Below, piece after piece: positions 11,394 to 26,300 of a DNA stretch of 64,000 nucleotides. The number at the start of each line of letters is the position of its first letter. Position 1 is the stretch's first letter. The stretch is taken from contig VZSR01003807.1 of assembly GCA_013398615.1 (NCBI GenBank), positions 18,800,777 through 18,864,776 of the forward strand. The letters are read 5' to 3'. Source of the DNA: Brachypodius melanocephalos. Lineage: Eukaryota > Chordata > Aves > Passeriformes > Pycnonotidae. A program made the translations under genes and the position numbers. The notes beneath the pieces were generated by a model. That model did no database searches. It was not told the origin of the DNA and was given only the letters and a program-made list of their open reading frames with translations.

Positions 11394-14300
11394 GTAAGCA
11401 TTTTTGTTGTTTAGAGGGGTGGTGGTGGTGTTTAGTATTTCGTGCTATGCATTTAATTGGCACTGCCTACCTTGTTTTGGTTTGAGGCGTGTGTGTGTAT
11501 GCTAACTTCAGACTTTTGTAGAAATTTATTAGGGTGAGAACTGACATAGTTCATATGTTGATCTGATAAACCAACGTAAGTGTACAGATTTGTTACAAAA
11601 TCTGAGAAGTCCTGGAGGATGAGATTAAGCCTGTTTATAAATAGAGACACTTCAAATCAGAGCTGGCAGTTTAAAAGTCTTGACAGGGCCTATTTTATGT
11701 TGCATGAATCTTTTGAAATAATGCAAATGTAGTGTGCAAATGTTTTATGTCTGAGTATAAAGACACTCTACAGAAGCGTGCACAAGGACCTGTTATGTGA
11801 ACAACCTATTTCTTGTGTACTCTGTTAAAAGCTTGATTTCCTTCATCAGAAAGTAACAGCCTCCTGTGGTTCAGACAAGGCCTGATTTAAAGCATTAAGA
11901 TAGTCACCTCACTACTTCTGTGTGTTTTGCACTTGGCTTTTTGCCAGGAAATGATATCTGGCCAGTGATTAGGACTCCTGGCACTGCTTGCGAAAGAATG
12001 GTGACAGCTGAAGATGACTGTCAGCAGTACAAAGCATCTTTCCCTTTGACCCATCTTCCATCATCATGTTTTTAGGCATATAGAATGTAACTGTAACTAT
12101 AAAGCTATTTTACAGTAATTCTTTTATCCCCTTCAATCTGCAGAAGAAGAAGTAAGTGGAGCAGCTCTTCTGGCTCTTAATGATCGTATGGTGCAGCAGC
12201 TGGTGAAGAAGATTGGGCACCAGGCAGTGCTGATGGACCTGATTAAAAAATACCAGCAACAGAAGAGTGGGCTGTAATCCCTTACATACTGCTGTGAAAC
12301 AGCTTCTCAAAAATTTCCAGAAGTAGTCAGTGGGTGAGTTTGTTCATGGCACATCAAATACTAGTCTGAGTATAGTTGTGCTCTTTTCATGGCATTTTAA
12401 AACTGTCATTTACTAGCTCTTCAGCTGTACCTGGTTTTCTATATTTTGAGTATCTGTAACAAGTGTGAAATGTAAAATTAGATTCATACCTTGAAACAGG
12501 TTTTCAACAGGGCATCAACATTCCTGAACCACGCCATTAATTAATTTAAACTTCCTTCATATCCAGTTCTAGGACTTAGTTCTCATTTGGATGAAGCACT
12601 GCCCAACTTTCATTATAGCTAAGATTTTCTCTGTTTACAATATTAAGATTTTGAAGAACTTTCAAATGCTTGCAAGCCTTGGAGTAAACTAATGATTTAG
12701 CCAGAGATAGTATTTGTGTCACAGGTCTGTTGAAAGTCACTTTATCAAAGGAAACCCTGTATTTGGTCCAGATGTAAGAATTTAATAATCCCACAGTGGG
12801 AGTATTGAAATTTATTGTGAAACTAGATAGGTTTTTAGAAAACAAGTTCCAGGGAGATTGTCCTCAATGATTGTTCTGGCTCTTGGTTGAGCAGGTTTTC
12901 TTTCTTTGTTTGGGGTTTCTTAGGGGAGGGAGCAGGGGGCAGAGCTTATGGGGTGTTTCTGTTGGGGGTACTTGGATGAGGAGTTTGTTGATTCTCCCAT
13001 CCTTCCCCTCCATTCTGATCTATTGTAAGTCTTGCAGGGTTATGTTTTTCTGAATGTCTCAACTGAGGAGAGAAATCCTGACCTCTAAGTGATCCCTTTT
13101 AAAGCCAAGAATCCTGGCTGTTGAGAAGGGCTTGCCATGGATTCAAAATGCATTTTTTTCAAAGGAAAGGACTCCAGCACTAAGGCTGCATTAGTCACAG
13201 TAGGATTAATCCCAGAGGATTAGAACTACAGAGCATTTGCCTTCATCCAAAACGAGTCCAGGTTGTACACTCTGAGATGATTAACAGCCCAAACAAAAGC
13301 GTGATAAACAAGGATAACTGAATTACTTCCAAACAACTTGAGCTCATGAGCAGAACAAAACTGTTCTACCCATGTAGATACATCCTCTTGTCCTTGTGGA
13401 AATATTTGTGAAATTCCTTAGGTAAATGCTCCTGCACCATTGGAGGAAAGGCGATTGCAGGAAGAAGACCAAGCCTCTGCATGTAAGATTTATCACAGGC
13501 CTGAAGTATGCAATCACAGCCAGTCCTCAGTTCCCTGCACCAAGGGCCTGCCTATTTGATTTACAGGAAACTCCTTCTTTAGGGGCAGAGGTGTCTGCTG
13601 TGAAGAAGACTGCTGTGTATAAGTCCTGTACTTCATCCAAAGTGTGGTAGATAGACCATGATTTCATCAGGGAGCTCAGAAGAAAACATGTCCTTGTGCT
13701 TAGGGCAGTTAGAATGTTGCTTTGGATATTTAGCTTTCATCCTTGACTTTGTCAGGGGTGTTTGGATAGACTTTGTCCCAGATTTGACCGTTTCCCATGT
13801 GCTTTTCAGCTCTTGCAGGTCAAGCCATGCTGTCCCACAAAGAGCATGCAGTTGCAGTAGCATGGGTGCAACAGTTTTGCTGTGAAGTTCTGCAGACTCC
13901 AAAAAAAATTAAATGCTTAAAATGTCAAATATTGATGAATATAATTTACATTAAAATCTTTCCCTGTCTCCTTCCTGTAAAATAAGGTGCTGGTATCCTT
14001 CTATTTACAGGGAAGTTGAGTAAATGAGCTGCTGTTCCTTTTGTCAGCAAGAATGGCAAAATAAAATCCAAGCAAGTTTAAGATGCATTCAGTCATGTAT
14101 TTTAGGTTGAGTAGAAAGTCAATATATTCTGTGCATTTTGGGGTATAAAATTATGGAAAAGCACCTATAGTGAAAAGAGTATTTTGTTACAAAACTAAAA
14201 GTTGTATCCTTATATGCAGATAGCTGTGACTCTCTTTTCTTAACACTGCAATGCTTTTCTTCGTGATGTAGTTCAGAATTATTTTTGTCTGTTTGGTACC

Positions 14301-17300
14301 TCTTGAACAAAACCCTGTCAATAATTTCTTTTGATCTAGTTCAAGAACTCATGACTAAAGTGTATGAGACACTGTTTTGACCACATGTAAAATGCATAGT
14401 TCTGATAGTTCACAATATCTGTGAGCTCACATTTCCTCCATTGCTCAGTGGTGTTAGGCTGAATTGCAGTGAGTAGAGAAACCACGATGAGGTTCGCAGT
14501 GAGTAGCATCCTCAGCTGGGTGTGTGGTCCCCCTGTGGTGCCAGGGAACAACAGTGAAAACTGGGTTTCCACACTTCTAGCCTCTATCTTACAGTGCTTG
14601 ACCCCAGGTGGAAACCAACCATCTTTTCTGTTTTGCAGAATTATTTCTCAGTCAGGCCATTTCCCAGAACTTGCTCACCCTGCCAGGACCAGTGACAGGG
14701 TGGAGAAGGCATTGCTCCGGTCAGGGAAGAAAGCATCATCATCACAGTCTCTTTCTGGGTCAGCTGAAGTCACTGTGGAGCTTCCAAGAGCTGTCAGCAA
14801 TATTTCCCTGTTGTATTTCTTGTATAAATGCTGTTCTCAGTGCCTTTTGGTGCACCCCTGATGGCCACCTCTTTATCCTGGTGCCCTTGGCTCACCCTCT
14901 GGCTGTGTGTGAATTGTGCTGACCTCTCCTGCCTGACAGAAAGAGAAACAAAGTCCTTGGCTGGACATGGAATTTAGAGTGTGATAGGTGAAGGTTTTGT
15001 GTGGAAGTAATGGATTTGTGAAAGGACACTGAATGTGGCTCACATCTCCAGCAGTTTGGATTAGGACACCAAAATAGCATCTTGTCTGTCTGTCACTGCT
15101 CAGCAGAAGTAGAAACTGTGCTTATGTGTGTATGAGGAGCTCACACATGAACGTTTTCAGGTAAATATTAAGATGCCTTCCAGTTTCACAGTGAATTGTT
15201 TCTAAGATCCACACAGAGAATATACTAAGGGGGTTTTTTTGTTGTTTCATTTAACAGCATGCCTGGAATACATTGTTTCTTGGAACAGGAGAACTCGCCT
15301 TATAAATATGGCAAAATTTAACATCATTTCCAGTAACAACCTTTTGTGTGTTGAGTGCAACTGAGGCTGGAACAGTTTCTGGAGCATCTTTAGATTTCAC
15401 ATGTTCTGAAGAGATGAGGTTTAGGAAAAAAACCAAGTGATTTATGGTTGCCATGAATTCTTGGCAGTATAACAGTATCCCCTATCTTAGCTCTGCCTTT
15501 CCCCCAGTACAGGGTAAAACTGCTGATGTTGGCTTCCACCAACACACCTACCAAAACAAGAAATAACAGAAATGTGAAGAGGGAGAGAAGCGGACACAAG
15601 GGTTAAATGGAAAGCAGTGAGTTGGACTGGCTCATAGCAAAGTGGGTATCTAGAGTTTTTGTTGCTAGTGATGAGCTCGAGCTGGAGCAAATAGCCAGGA
15701 ACAGCAGGCTGTAAGACCTGCAAGTATTTGGAGATCTCCTAGAGTGGCTGGAGTAATGCAAAGCTAACTTGAAGCTTTTGACTTAAACTCCAGAAAAAAC
15801 AACTTCTCAAGATTCTAGTTAAATAGAAGTGTATTGAAATGCCGTGTAAGTAGCTCTATCAGTCCACCCCTTGCATGTTGTAATGATTAGGTTTTCCCAG
15901 AAATTAGAAGATGCCATGTTATGAAGATGAAAATTACCCTGCAGCTCTGAGAAGGCTGATTTTCTTGGATTTGTAACTGTGTAGTAATTACAGTATAAAC
16001 AGCAGAACTTTCTACATTTTTCCTTTTAATTTGCCAGAGTTTGATAATTGAACTGAGAGATTGAGTAAGAGGAATGAGTATATAAAATCATGACATATTC
16101 CCTTTCTGCCACTTGATTTTAGAACCCTAAACTCCCTCTTTCCTATAAGCTGCACAAGACCTGAGAGTGATTTTTGTTCTTTTTTTCTTTCAGGGCTACT
16201 GACAGAGAGATGTTAAATTCTTCTGTTTCTGTGGAGCAGAAGAAATATCTGTGTTCAGCTGAAAATGAAAAAGGAATAATTGATCATAGAGTGCTAAAGC
16301 AGAAGTGAGTTTATAATATATTCATTGAATTTTCCTTACCTTTTGAAAATTACAAAAACACTTCTTGCTTCATTTATACTTTACAGTGATCTTAATTACT
16401 GGAGGTCAGATTCAGGTATATCCAGGTGTATTCAGAAAATGACAAGAACAGAAATTTATTAGGATTTGACTGAATGAAATAGCCTGATGGTGTGATTCCA
16501 TCCTCAGTCCTTGCTCACTGTTTTGTGTCACCTCATGCAGAGGGAAGATACAGGGTTGTCTTTATTTATCTGATTTCTAAAAATTATGTTTTACAGATGT
16601 GTTTTCAGCAGCAATCTGACAAATTAATCATTACAGAGTGGAATATAGCTATTCAATAAATTGTGTGCTTGAGGCATCTTAAATATAGCACTTGGGAAGG
16701 TAGGCATGCTGATTCCATTTGCACACTTATTTTCCTTCGTTATCAAAATATGCCTGCCTGGAAACTGGAAGCAAAACATTGTGATGGGTTTTTTCTTTCT
16801 TTTTTTTTCTCCTACCCATGATTTTATTCTTTGAGATGGGCAGTCAGTGTTGAAAGAGAACCCTGTCCCTCTTTCGAGGCAATTATTTTCTTGTTTGCAA
16901 AACTGTGTTTATCATTATCCCCTTTTATTTCCACCTGCTACAACTTCTCCCCCTGCCATTCTTCCCTGTAGATATGATTTAATGCTTTTAAAAGTCCTAG
17001 TACTTTTCTTTTCAAAAGAACACCCCAAAAACTCCAAAGATCCTGTCAGTATTGTTATCAAAGAAGCAAAGCCAAATCAGTTGAACCCTTGGAATAAACC
17101 ACTAATATGATCCTGCAATATTTAGCCTGTTCTTCTAAAGGATGCTTATTTTCAATTAATTTGCCTTATGTTTTATAAAGAGTTTTAAATGGCTTGTGCA
17201 AATCAGAGTAACCATTACACAATGTACAGTTTAAATTACTGGTATTTTGCCGGGATTATAGCCTCTGTCTTCTCATTCATTTCATCCAATCTGAAAAAGA

Positions 17301-20300
17301 AAAACTTAAAATTTGTGGGTTGATTTTTTTTTGTTTGTTTGGTTTTGGGTTTTTCTGTTCATTTTTGTGTTTGTTTGTTAATTTTAATTTGTGTGCAGTG
17401 TTGGGGTTTTGTGGTTTGTTTTTGGCTTTGGTTTTGCTTTCCTAAGAGATTCACAGAGCCACAGCTTCAATAACTGTATGATTTTGCTGGAAGTGAATTC
17501 GTGGATGCTTTTATGGATTATTCAGGCAGGTGAATTAGCTCCAAGTTTCTTTGTGTTTCCTGTGCAGGTAGTCCTAACAACTGTGTTAAATGCACTCTTC
17601 TATATTGCTAAATATTAACAAAATGCCAAGGAAGATGGTTTAAACACAAAAATAAAGAATAACTGGATGGAGCAATTGTATAATTTTTTTTTAATTGTGT
17701 TGAGACTGGACATATGTAAACCCAGATCAGGTTTGCAGGCTACTGCAATGGAATAATGCTTTGCTAGCAATGACTGGAGTAAAAACAGCCAATCTTTTTG
17801 TTAATCTCCCAAGAAGATTAATCTTGAAGCAGTGCCTGTCTGTGAAGACAATAAGATAGACACAGAGGACAATTCAATAAATACATTTCCCATATTCCTG
17901 CTTTTCTGTACTGGAGTACTAGCAGTTTTATGGCTCCTGACAGCCTGGGGTTTATCTTGTTGCTAAGACAGAGGCTTTTATTATTTGTAAATACCTGATA
18001 CTGCTGTGGAAAACCAGCATTTTATTGGTTGGGTTATGAGTTCTGTCTGCCTTTCCTCAACATGTTTGCTTAGCAAAATGACATCCCTAATGTATCCCTT
18101 TTCCACTATTTCCACCATGATGGTCCAGCTGTTTTCCTTCAAGGGTGATGTCCTGGTACATGTTTATTTGTACATTTATTTTTTCTATAAAAATATGTTC
18201 TGTAGCTCTAGAGTGCTGTGTAACAGATTTACTGTCTGAATGCCTTGGAGTAATTTTCTCAGAGCACAAGCAGGATAACAGATCTTCCAGCCAGCCTCAA
18301 CAGGTTTGAACTGCCCTGTTTGCTGTGAGTTTGGAAGATGTGGCCAGTGCTTAGCTAAACCTGGGCCTGCTAAGTGTTCATATACCAATAAAGCTATTGA
18401 CAGAATATTGGTGCTGGTGCCTGCATAAATTTGAGCTGATAGCAAAGACAATGAACTGGAAGATTTACATTTACCTTTACTCATTTGTCATCCATCCATG
18501 GATGGCCATGATGGCCTGTGTGGGTCATTCATGTCCTCAGTGGGGGAAATGTTTTAACTAGGCCAGTCTCACATCTATTTTGGTCAGGTTACAGCAGCTG
18601 CCCGGAATGCTGGGTAGCTGCATCTGAAGTGTCTTTAATTATGATATGGCATTCTGCTAATGATCTTTAGAGAGCTCCTTCCTTTGCCTCCTCTGTAACA
18701 TATACATCAGTATTGTTGGTCTGTTTGATGTGTTTTGTCAGAAATACACTTATGCTTGTGCCTTTAAAAAGAAAAGAAAAGAAAATTTTAAAAGCAAAAG
18801 AGAAAAAGAGCAACGAGCCCGAAAAATTGTCACCTAGTCACTTCAAATGATTTTGCTCCATTTACACAAGAGGGCAAATATTACTTTTCTATACATAAAT
18901 ATATACACAAATGTAGCTATCATTTCATTCTACAGTGAAAACTCAGCAGGACTGTGCTTTTTAATGTGTAGCTTAAGAGTTTCTTAGTTTCTAAGCAAAG
19001 ACCTTATTCTTGATATCATCAGAATTATTTCTGATATGTGTTTTTATCTTTTTTTTTTCAGTTAGCTTATAAGGACATGAAAAACAGACTTAGAAAAACC
19101 AAGTTAAGTTTTTGACAGTGGTCAATAGTAGGAGAGAAGCACTGCCTGTCTATTTTGTCCAGAAGTACAGCTGTCAGAAGCTTTGTTTGATTTTACCTTT
19201 GGTATAGCGTACCAGAAAAACAATTTCATTTTTATGATTTCTGGTAATTTCACTTCAATTGTTATTGCATCTTCACGAAACCTGTCTTATCTGTGAGATT
19301 TGGGCTGGTTTGTTCAGGGCTTGGGGAAGATGCTTTAAATTTAGGTTTTTAATTTGGATGCAACAATTTCTGCCACTTCATTTTAAGTCAGCATTTCATG
19401 TCTCTGTCATTGCAGCAGGATACTTAAGGATACTAACCTAAAAGACCTTGAAGAGTCATAATAATTGCGATTATCTGTGCTCGTTGTCTCAATATTTTGA
19501 AAGTCAAGACAGCTGGACTCACGGTTTTGGAGCCCTTCAGGTCATCAGAGCTGAATTTGTCAACATGGTGCTGTGAGTCTTCCACAGAAGTTTGCAGGAA
19601 AAAAGAAATAAATCGCTATGTCTTTTCTCTTCCACACCAGAAATGTGCAAGTCTTGCACAGTGTCTTGCAGAAGACACTGATTACATTGCCTTATTAAGG
19701 TCTAGCAAAGTCATAACAGCACCACAACAAAAATTCCAAAAACCCATAAAATGCTTTGGATACAGTATAATATATCTTACAGGGCTGAATAAACACTATT
19801 TCTTTTAAATGGCCTGATTTAGCTGAGAATTTTGTCAGTCAGATTCCCTAAGGAGCATTTCCCCTGCTCTCTGCTGCTGCCCTCACATGAGGTGAAAGAG
19901 CAAAGCCTTCCCTTATGTGATGCAGCTCCTCGAACTGTCAAAAAATCTGGGCTCCTTCTTAGAAAAAGGTTGTGGCTGCATCTCACAAACTTTTTTTGAA
20001 AGCAGACTAATTTTGTCTGAAATTTCATGCTCATACTGAACATGATGGTTTTTTCTATAGAAAGGGTACTGCAGGGGAAGCTGAGGTGGGAGCTGCTCTG
20101 GGAAATGGGCAGCTTTGGCACATCTCAGCTCCCACATCCCAGCCTTGCTGAAGCTAACACTGCTGTGGGTAACCTCTTCTGCAGTCTAAAGGATACCTGC
20201 CCTTGTGTTTAGTGGGAACTAAAAAATGCAAGGCATCATCAAGCACTAGGTAGACTGCAAATCCCCGGCTTTAGGGAATAACTGGGAAACCTTGTATTGG

Positions 20301-23300
20301 TGCTCAAGAGTTGGAAATTACAAGAAGAACTAAAAGAGAATGGCATGAGGGTCTTTCAGGAACAGATATCAGAACTGTGAATAGAAAAATAGAGCCCTTT
20401 TTATCAGACTCTTAAGAAGAAGAAAAGTTTTATTTGATATTTCATCTTCTGTCATAATTTCTTCCTTTTGATGGAAGTAACTTTTGCAACCTTAAATGTT
20501 GTCATAAAATTGAAAGCATAACGTGTTAGGGAAATGGAACATTTTTTCACAGCTGAAGACATTTCCTTTCTTTCACATCTGCAAATTCCTTGTTTTCTCC
20601 TCTGTTTCTTCCTTGGATTTGTTGACATGGACTTTCTTTCAGACTACAAACCTTCAGACCAGAGTGTCTTGCTGATGTGTGATGTAGACATGTGAAAGGT
20701 TAGACCTTCATTTGGGAATAATGGGAATCTGTTGAGACTTCACCCGTGTGCTGAGTTTTATGTGGATATACCAAGAAGGGGAACAACTCATCGATGTCAG
20801 CAAATTTCTCCTTAACTGCCACGTCCTCTGACTAAAAGGGATCTGAGCTGATACAAGATATAGCAATGGGTGCCTGGCTCATGGACTTTAGCAGACAGTA
20901 AGAAAAGCTTGTGGCACACAGCCCGTTTATGTGCGTGCTCAGTTGGCCCTTAAATCACATTTTCCCCTAAATTAATTAATTAGATTCAGGAAACTGATCC
21001 TTCTTACCAGTGTGTTCAAGAAGCTTAAAACCAACAAAGTCTTATTATGATCTAGTATTTGATCTTGTTTCTAGATCTCTATGGCCCTTTACAGAGCTAT
21101 CTGGATTGAGTTGTCTGTATTGATACCAAGACTATTTTCACTGACTTGTTACAGCTAATTCAGGTAGCTCTGTGTGTCTGTGTGATGTTGCATGGGGCAC
21201 TGAACTTGGAGAGATGCCGTGTTTGCTCCCCACTCTTCTCTCCAATGCAATCTAAAACCATTACTGAATGGTCTGGGTGACACTGCAAATGTGTCTTTTT
21301 GGCAGTAAAAAATGGTATTCCCTAGGATTAGGAATGCCAAGGGTTATATAATCCAAGTAGATGGGTCTTTGGGGGGTCTTAGTGAGGTTTTTTGGTGTTT
21401 GCTTTCTTGGTTGGTTGGTTTGTTGTGAGGTATTTTTCGATCTGAACTAGACAAATGGCTCCTCCCAAAATAACCCTATTTTACAGCTTCGTGTCTCAGT
21501 AAACATGCTGTGCATGAGCAGAGTAAGGCTACAATGGAGACAAAGAGGAAAATGGCTGTGTGAGACAGGACTGTGACTGAGCACATCACAGTGGCAATCT
21601 ACAAAAGCTGAGTGGTAAAAGCTCTGTGAATAAGTGTCACCTTGCTGAGGAGGTGCTTCTTGGGATGCAGTTCCTTACTGCAGCTAAGCATAGAGAGACC
21701 AGCTTGCTTCATCTGAAGTGGTATTTGTTTCACCTCATGAGAACTCAGTTGGGGGACTAAAACGGTGAGAAAATGAAATGAAATGGATAATTAAGGACTT
21801 CGTCACTATAACTCCTTGTAACTTGCTGCAGGATTCCTAGTTCCAGTAAAAAAGGGGTGTAAGTAAGTCAGACATGTGACAGCAGAGAAAGAGGGACACT
21901 GAAATTTTGCCTGAGCTAGCCATTGGATTGATTTACCTCTAGAACCAAAAGTCTCAAGAACTGAGAGATGAGAAAAGATGTAACTTGAGGGGTTTTTTTT
22001 TCGCAGTTTCAAGATTTTGATCTAGTTTCTGCCTCAGGTTAGCTAGAAGAGGTATGGCTAGAAACAGTCTACATATATTTGTACCTAAATCTCAAAAGTG
22101 TACATGCACTGGAACTTATGTATAGAGACAAGATCTTCCTAGATTGTGGATTGCTACTTTGCTACAGCTGAACTGAACTGTTCTTTTAGTTTATGTGGAG
22201 TTGTGTCTCTTTTCAAACAAGCTTGTATTTCATTGTGAGATATTACAGGACATGTTTAACATGCTTTCCCAACAGCAATGAGTCCAGCTAAAACTAGTAA
22301 AATATTTAATCTCATGCACTGTAGAGAACAGAGAAATTTTTAGATCTTGTTTGGAGAGCAAAGTTATTTTGTGTTAGATAAGGTAAATGAAGATAAATGA
22401 AATTTGGAGTATTTTGTGTTTGTGTGGTGAGTCTGAAGGGACTGGTGGATGGAAGAATTGCCATGATTCCCTGATTATTAGCCATCTCAACTGCAAAAAA
22501 AAATTTATTTTCTCAGGTGACTGAATGTAGTCCAGTGTGCCAAAATGGAACCTGCTATAAAGCCTGCCATTTTTGAAATGGCTTTTCAGCTTCAGTGGTA
22601 CTACCAACAAAAGGAATTTCAGTGCTGCTCAGATGAAAAGTACTGTAAATTTTAAGCTTCTCTCCACTTTTGAGCTATTTTAAATGGTAGGATGTTGAAA
22701 ACATTATGTAGTAACTTGCAGCCTGTAATGCTACATCACTTCCATCAGTAAAGTTGGTGAAGGTAAAGGATTCAAACTTAAAGGCTGCAGAGCTGCTCAC
22801 TGATGCTACATCAAACACCTGCACACTGATGCTACACCTGTACTTTGTTTGCATAGGAGGGGTTTTCAAGTGATTTCAGAATCTAAGTTGAGTTTTATTT
22901 TCCAATTTGTATGTTAATTTATCACCAAAAAAGGACATGAATTTGCCTATCTGGATATGCTGTCACTTCCTGCACAATTTTGCCTTCTTTTGAGACTGCA
23001 AAGTACTAACAGAACTTCACTACACTTTGCATCTACTGGTAACCATCCGTGTGCCATGAAATCTGGTGAGCTTGGAAAGACAGCAGCCCTGACCATTTTG
23101 TGCCTGTTTTGCATGGGGAAATGCTGGTGCTGTGAATACTTCTACTGATGTTAGGAGCAGAATACAGTACTGAAACAACATTTTTTTTCCCTTCAGCATT
23201 GCATTGCCATTCGTGGTAGGGCTGGGATTGGTGCACTTATATCAGGGTTGTAGTGTTTTTGATAGCCCACAAGATACATTAAAAGATGCCAAGGTGGTGT

Positions 23301-26300
23301 GGAAGCATAACCAGGTGAGAAAAGCTGAAAATTATATGTTAACCTACTCAAGAAGGTATTGAGGCAATAACTGGCTGTTGGGACCCACTTTTCCCTGTGT
23401 TCTTTCAGAGTTAGAGTTTGGGCAGCCAGTGGTGATAACCTGCCTCAAACTCACCCCAGCTGGGGTGTGACTTCTGTAGATAGTGGCCATGGTGTTCTTG
23501 TGACAGGAGCTGCTGGGCTGTGTCTGCTTTTTCCCGGATATGAGCTGATGATAACTGCATTCATCTCTTCCTTGCCTTCCCCTATGGGAGGACAGCCTTA
23601 AATAATGTCATGCATAGTATTTTATTCAGTTAAGATGTTTGTCTTACTAGAGAGGAAATATGTTATAAATGAAGACAGAAAAAGGTGTTTTACAACAGTA
23701 GCAAGCCCCCACTGACTTCTGCTCTGCTTTCTGCTTTCAGTCAGGAATCACCTCCTACTATCTGCTGGTTATAGCATTCCACATTTGATATCTAGTTTTT
23801 AACTCTCTGTGTATTGATTGCTGCTTTGGTAGGCATTCTTTATGCAGAAACAAAGACAGCAGGCCTTGAATTTCTATAGCAATAGCTTTCCCTCGTGTTG
23901 TGTTTTTCCATGTATTTCCCTTTCCCTCCTGCTGCATTTCCATAGCAGAAAGATGTGATGGTGATGATACAATCTTTTCTTTTACAGAAAAAACCTGAAA
24001 TCATTTTTTGTAAGGCACAAGACGTTGCAGTGGACAAGTTCTTATGCTTTGCCAGACTTCCCTTACGATGTCAAGTGCATATTAGCAGAAAAAAAATGCC
24101 CCAATCACAGTATGAGAATCAGGATTATTGAATTTTTACAAGCAGACATGACAAAATACCTAGAAGGATCACTGTAAGTAAACACTGTTAAATTGATTTG
24201 GAAGCATTACCTGTTGTCTGCAGATGTAAATTTTCAAATGGATGTAAAGCTACTCTCTAACAGATTTGCTTAAATAAAGGAGGCTAAGGGCCTGAAACCA
24301 GTGGAAAGATTCCATGCAAGCCTTTAAGCTGTGCCCTTTGTTATTTGGAGGGCAATTGATTGCCTGAGAAATAGTCAGAAATAGTTTAATGTAGATCAGT
24401 ATAGACTCCAGTGTTTAGTACTGTCTAGAAAACCAAATATTTCTTTTCCATCTCCCTCTTGTTTGCACAGGTATCCGAACAGTCAGCAATACAACATCGT
24501 TGTCAATGCTCTGCTCCAGGCATACCCATTCCTTGATGAAGATGGGAATGGCTTTGTAAGTATTGTGGGCTTTTTCCACATAATCAATCACAAGAAAAGA
24601 ATTTAGTTCAGAGGAAATCAATATCAATTTCTTATATGCTGGCTCTATTCAGAGCATACACACTTGGATGTGTTTGGCAAATCACAGTCTTGTTTCATTA
24701 TGTCAATTAAAGATTAATCCAGGTATAGCCAAACCTCAAAGCTACCATGAGATCATGCAGACCTTATATGAAATTCCTGGTTGCTTGCTGGGTACATTTT
24801 CTTTCTGTCATTTGATTTCTGCCCAGGGATAAAATTAAATGTGATTTTTTTCTATTTTTGAAAACAAAGAAGCCAGGTCTTTAGAAAATTGTCTGTATGA
24901 GGACTAACATGTGGCTGATGCTCTTGCAATGTATTATGATTGTTTGTGTTTTAGATATGAAACTACATGCAGTAATACTAGTGGTTTAAGGAATTTAGGT
25001 CTAATTTTTTAAAAAATTAAAAATTAAAACCAAATTTTGTAATATCATTGGGGGAAATAACAGAAAGCAGTGGAAGGAGATGATTTAAATTTTAACTACA
25101 TTTTTTTTCACTTGTGATCCAGAATATCTGTCTGTGGTCTCAGAGGACAGTGGTCACCTTTTCACTTCACATCATTCCTTTGCCATGTGGTACTTTTATA
25201 GCATCTTGGAAAAGCTTGTGAGCCTCAGTGGGGACTGTTAGCTTTAAACGTATATAAGTATATATCTCACATGCCTTTACTGTAGAAACCAAAATAATTC
25301 TGGGAATAAAAAAAAAAAAAGTCGAGGCTTAAGGGGTAACTATTCTCGTTTTCCCCTGAGGCCAGGCATGGCTGAAGTGAAGGGACTGAAGAAATAAACA
25401 CATCTCAAAGAGAAGAGAGGGAGCAAAAGGAGGAGAGAGAAACAGTCTATCCTCTTTTTTAATCAGGGTACCTCTCTGAATATCCCAACAGTGGTCCTTG
25501 GGCAGGGCTCTGAGTAATGCTATGGCTTCACTTGGCTCTCTATGTGACAAGGAGCTGGAATGATACTCAGCTTGTTCCAAAGACAATTTAACAGCCTTTA
25601 ACTCTTAAAAACTGGTTTTAAACAGAGATTCTTAAGCTAGGTTTTCAATGGGCTTTAATTGCAGAAGGACCATAGGCTGAGGGAAAGTACTAATAAATCT
25701 GTTCTTTGGGAAATGGTCATTACTTGCCAGATGGATAGCAGAATTGATGCTGGCAGAAATTCTGTGATGGGGCAGAGATTTCAGAATGGTTGTCCTTTAT
25801 CTTTTGATCTTTCCCCCATTCTTACTAGAAAGCATATCTGGCAATAACTGCAGTAAGTAAACAAAGAAGCTGGAATTAGCAGTTTGCAATATTGCCAGTC
25901 TGCCACTTTCTGATCCAGCCCCTCACAATTTCCTGTGTTGAGACAAAAGGAGCCTGCATTCTTAAGTTTAGAGGAGGGTGTGGGAATTCTTATTTTTTAT
26001 TTGCCCTACTGTTAGACATTCTGTTCTTTCTTCTTGATTATAAACACTATAAATACTTTCTTTTTCTTGATCTGGGACAGTTGTGTGTTGCAACAGTAAC
26101 AGCTTAAAACACACCCTACAATGTATGTGTGGCTACTTACCACAAGACTTGCAGTAAAATTCATATACCTTTAAGAAGCAAATGAACAGGGGAAAAATAT
26201 CAACAAACTTTTTTTTTTTTTTTTTTTTTTTTTTCTCAAAAGGATCTTCAGCAGGTCAAAAAAGCAAAATTTTGTAGGCTTTTCTTTTAAAACTCCCCCT

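Noticed and set aside
14469..14922. Two overlapping + strand frames, the second following an acceptor-like TTTTGCAG at about 14638
   Set aside because: There is no similarity to the SAMD3 linker, and the in-phase junction 12273/16194 already restores the expected Leu codon.
26209..26234. T26 run as the tail of a - strand processed pseudogene
   Set aside because: No AATAAA signal or gene-like body was found to its right, and no target duplication was seen.
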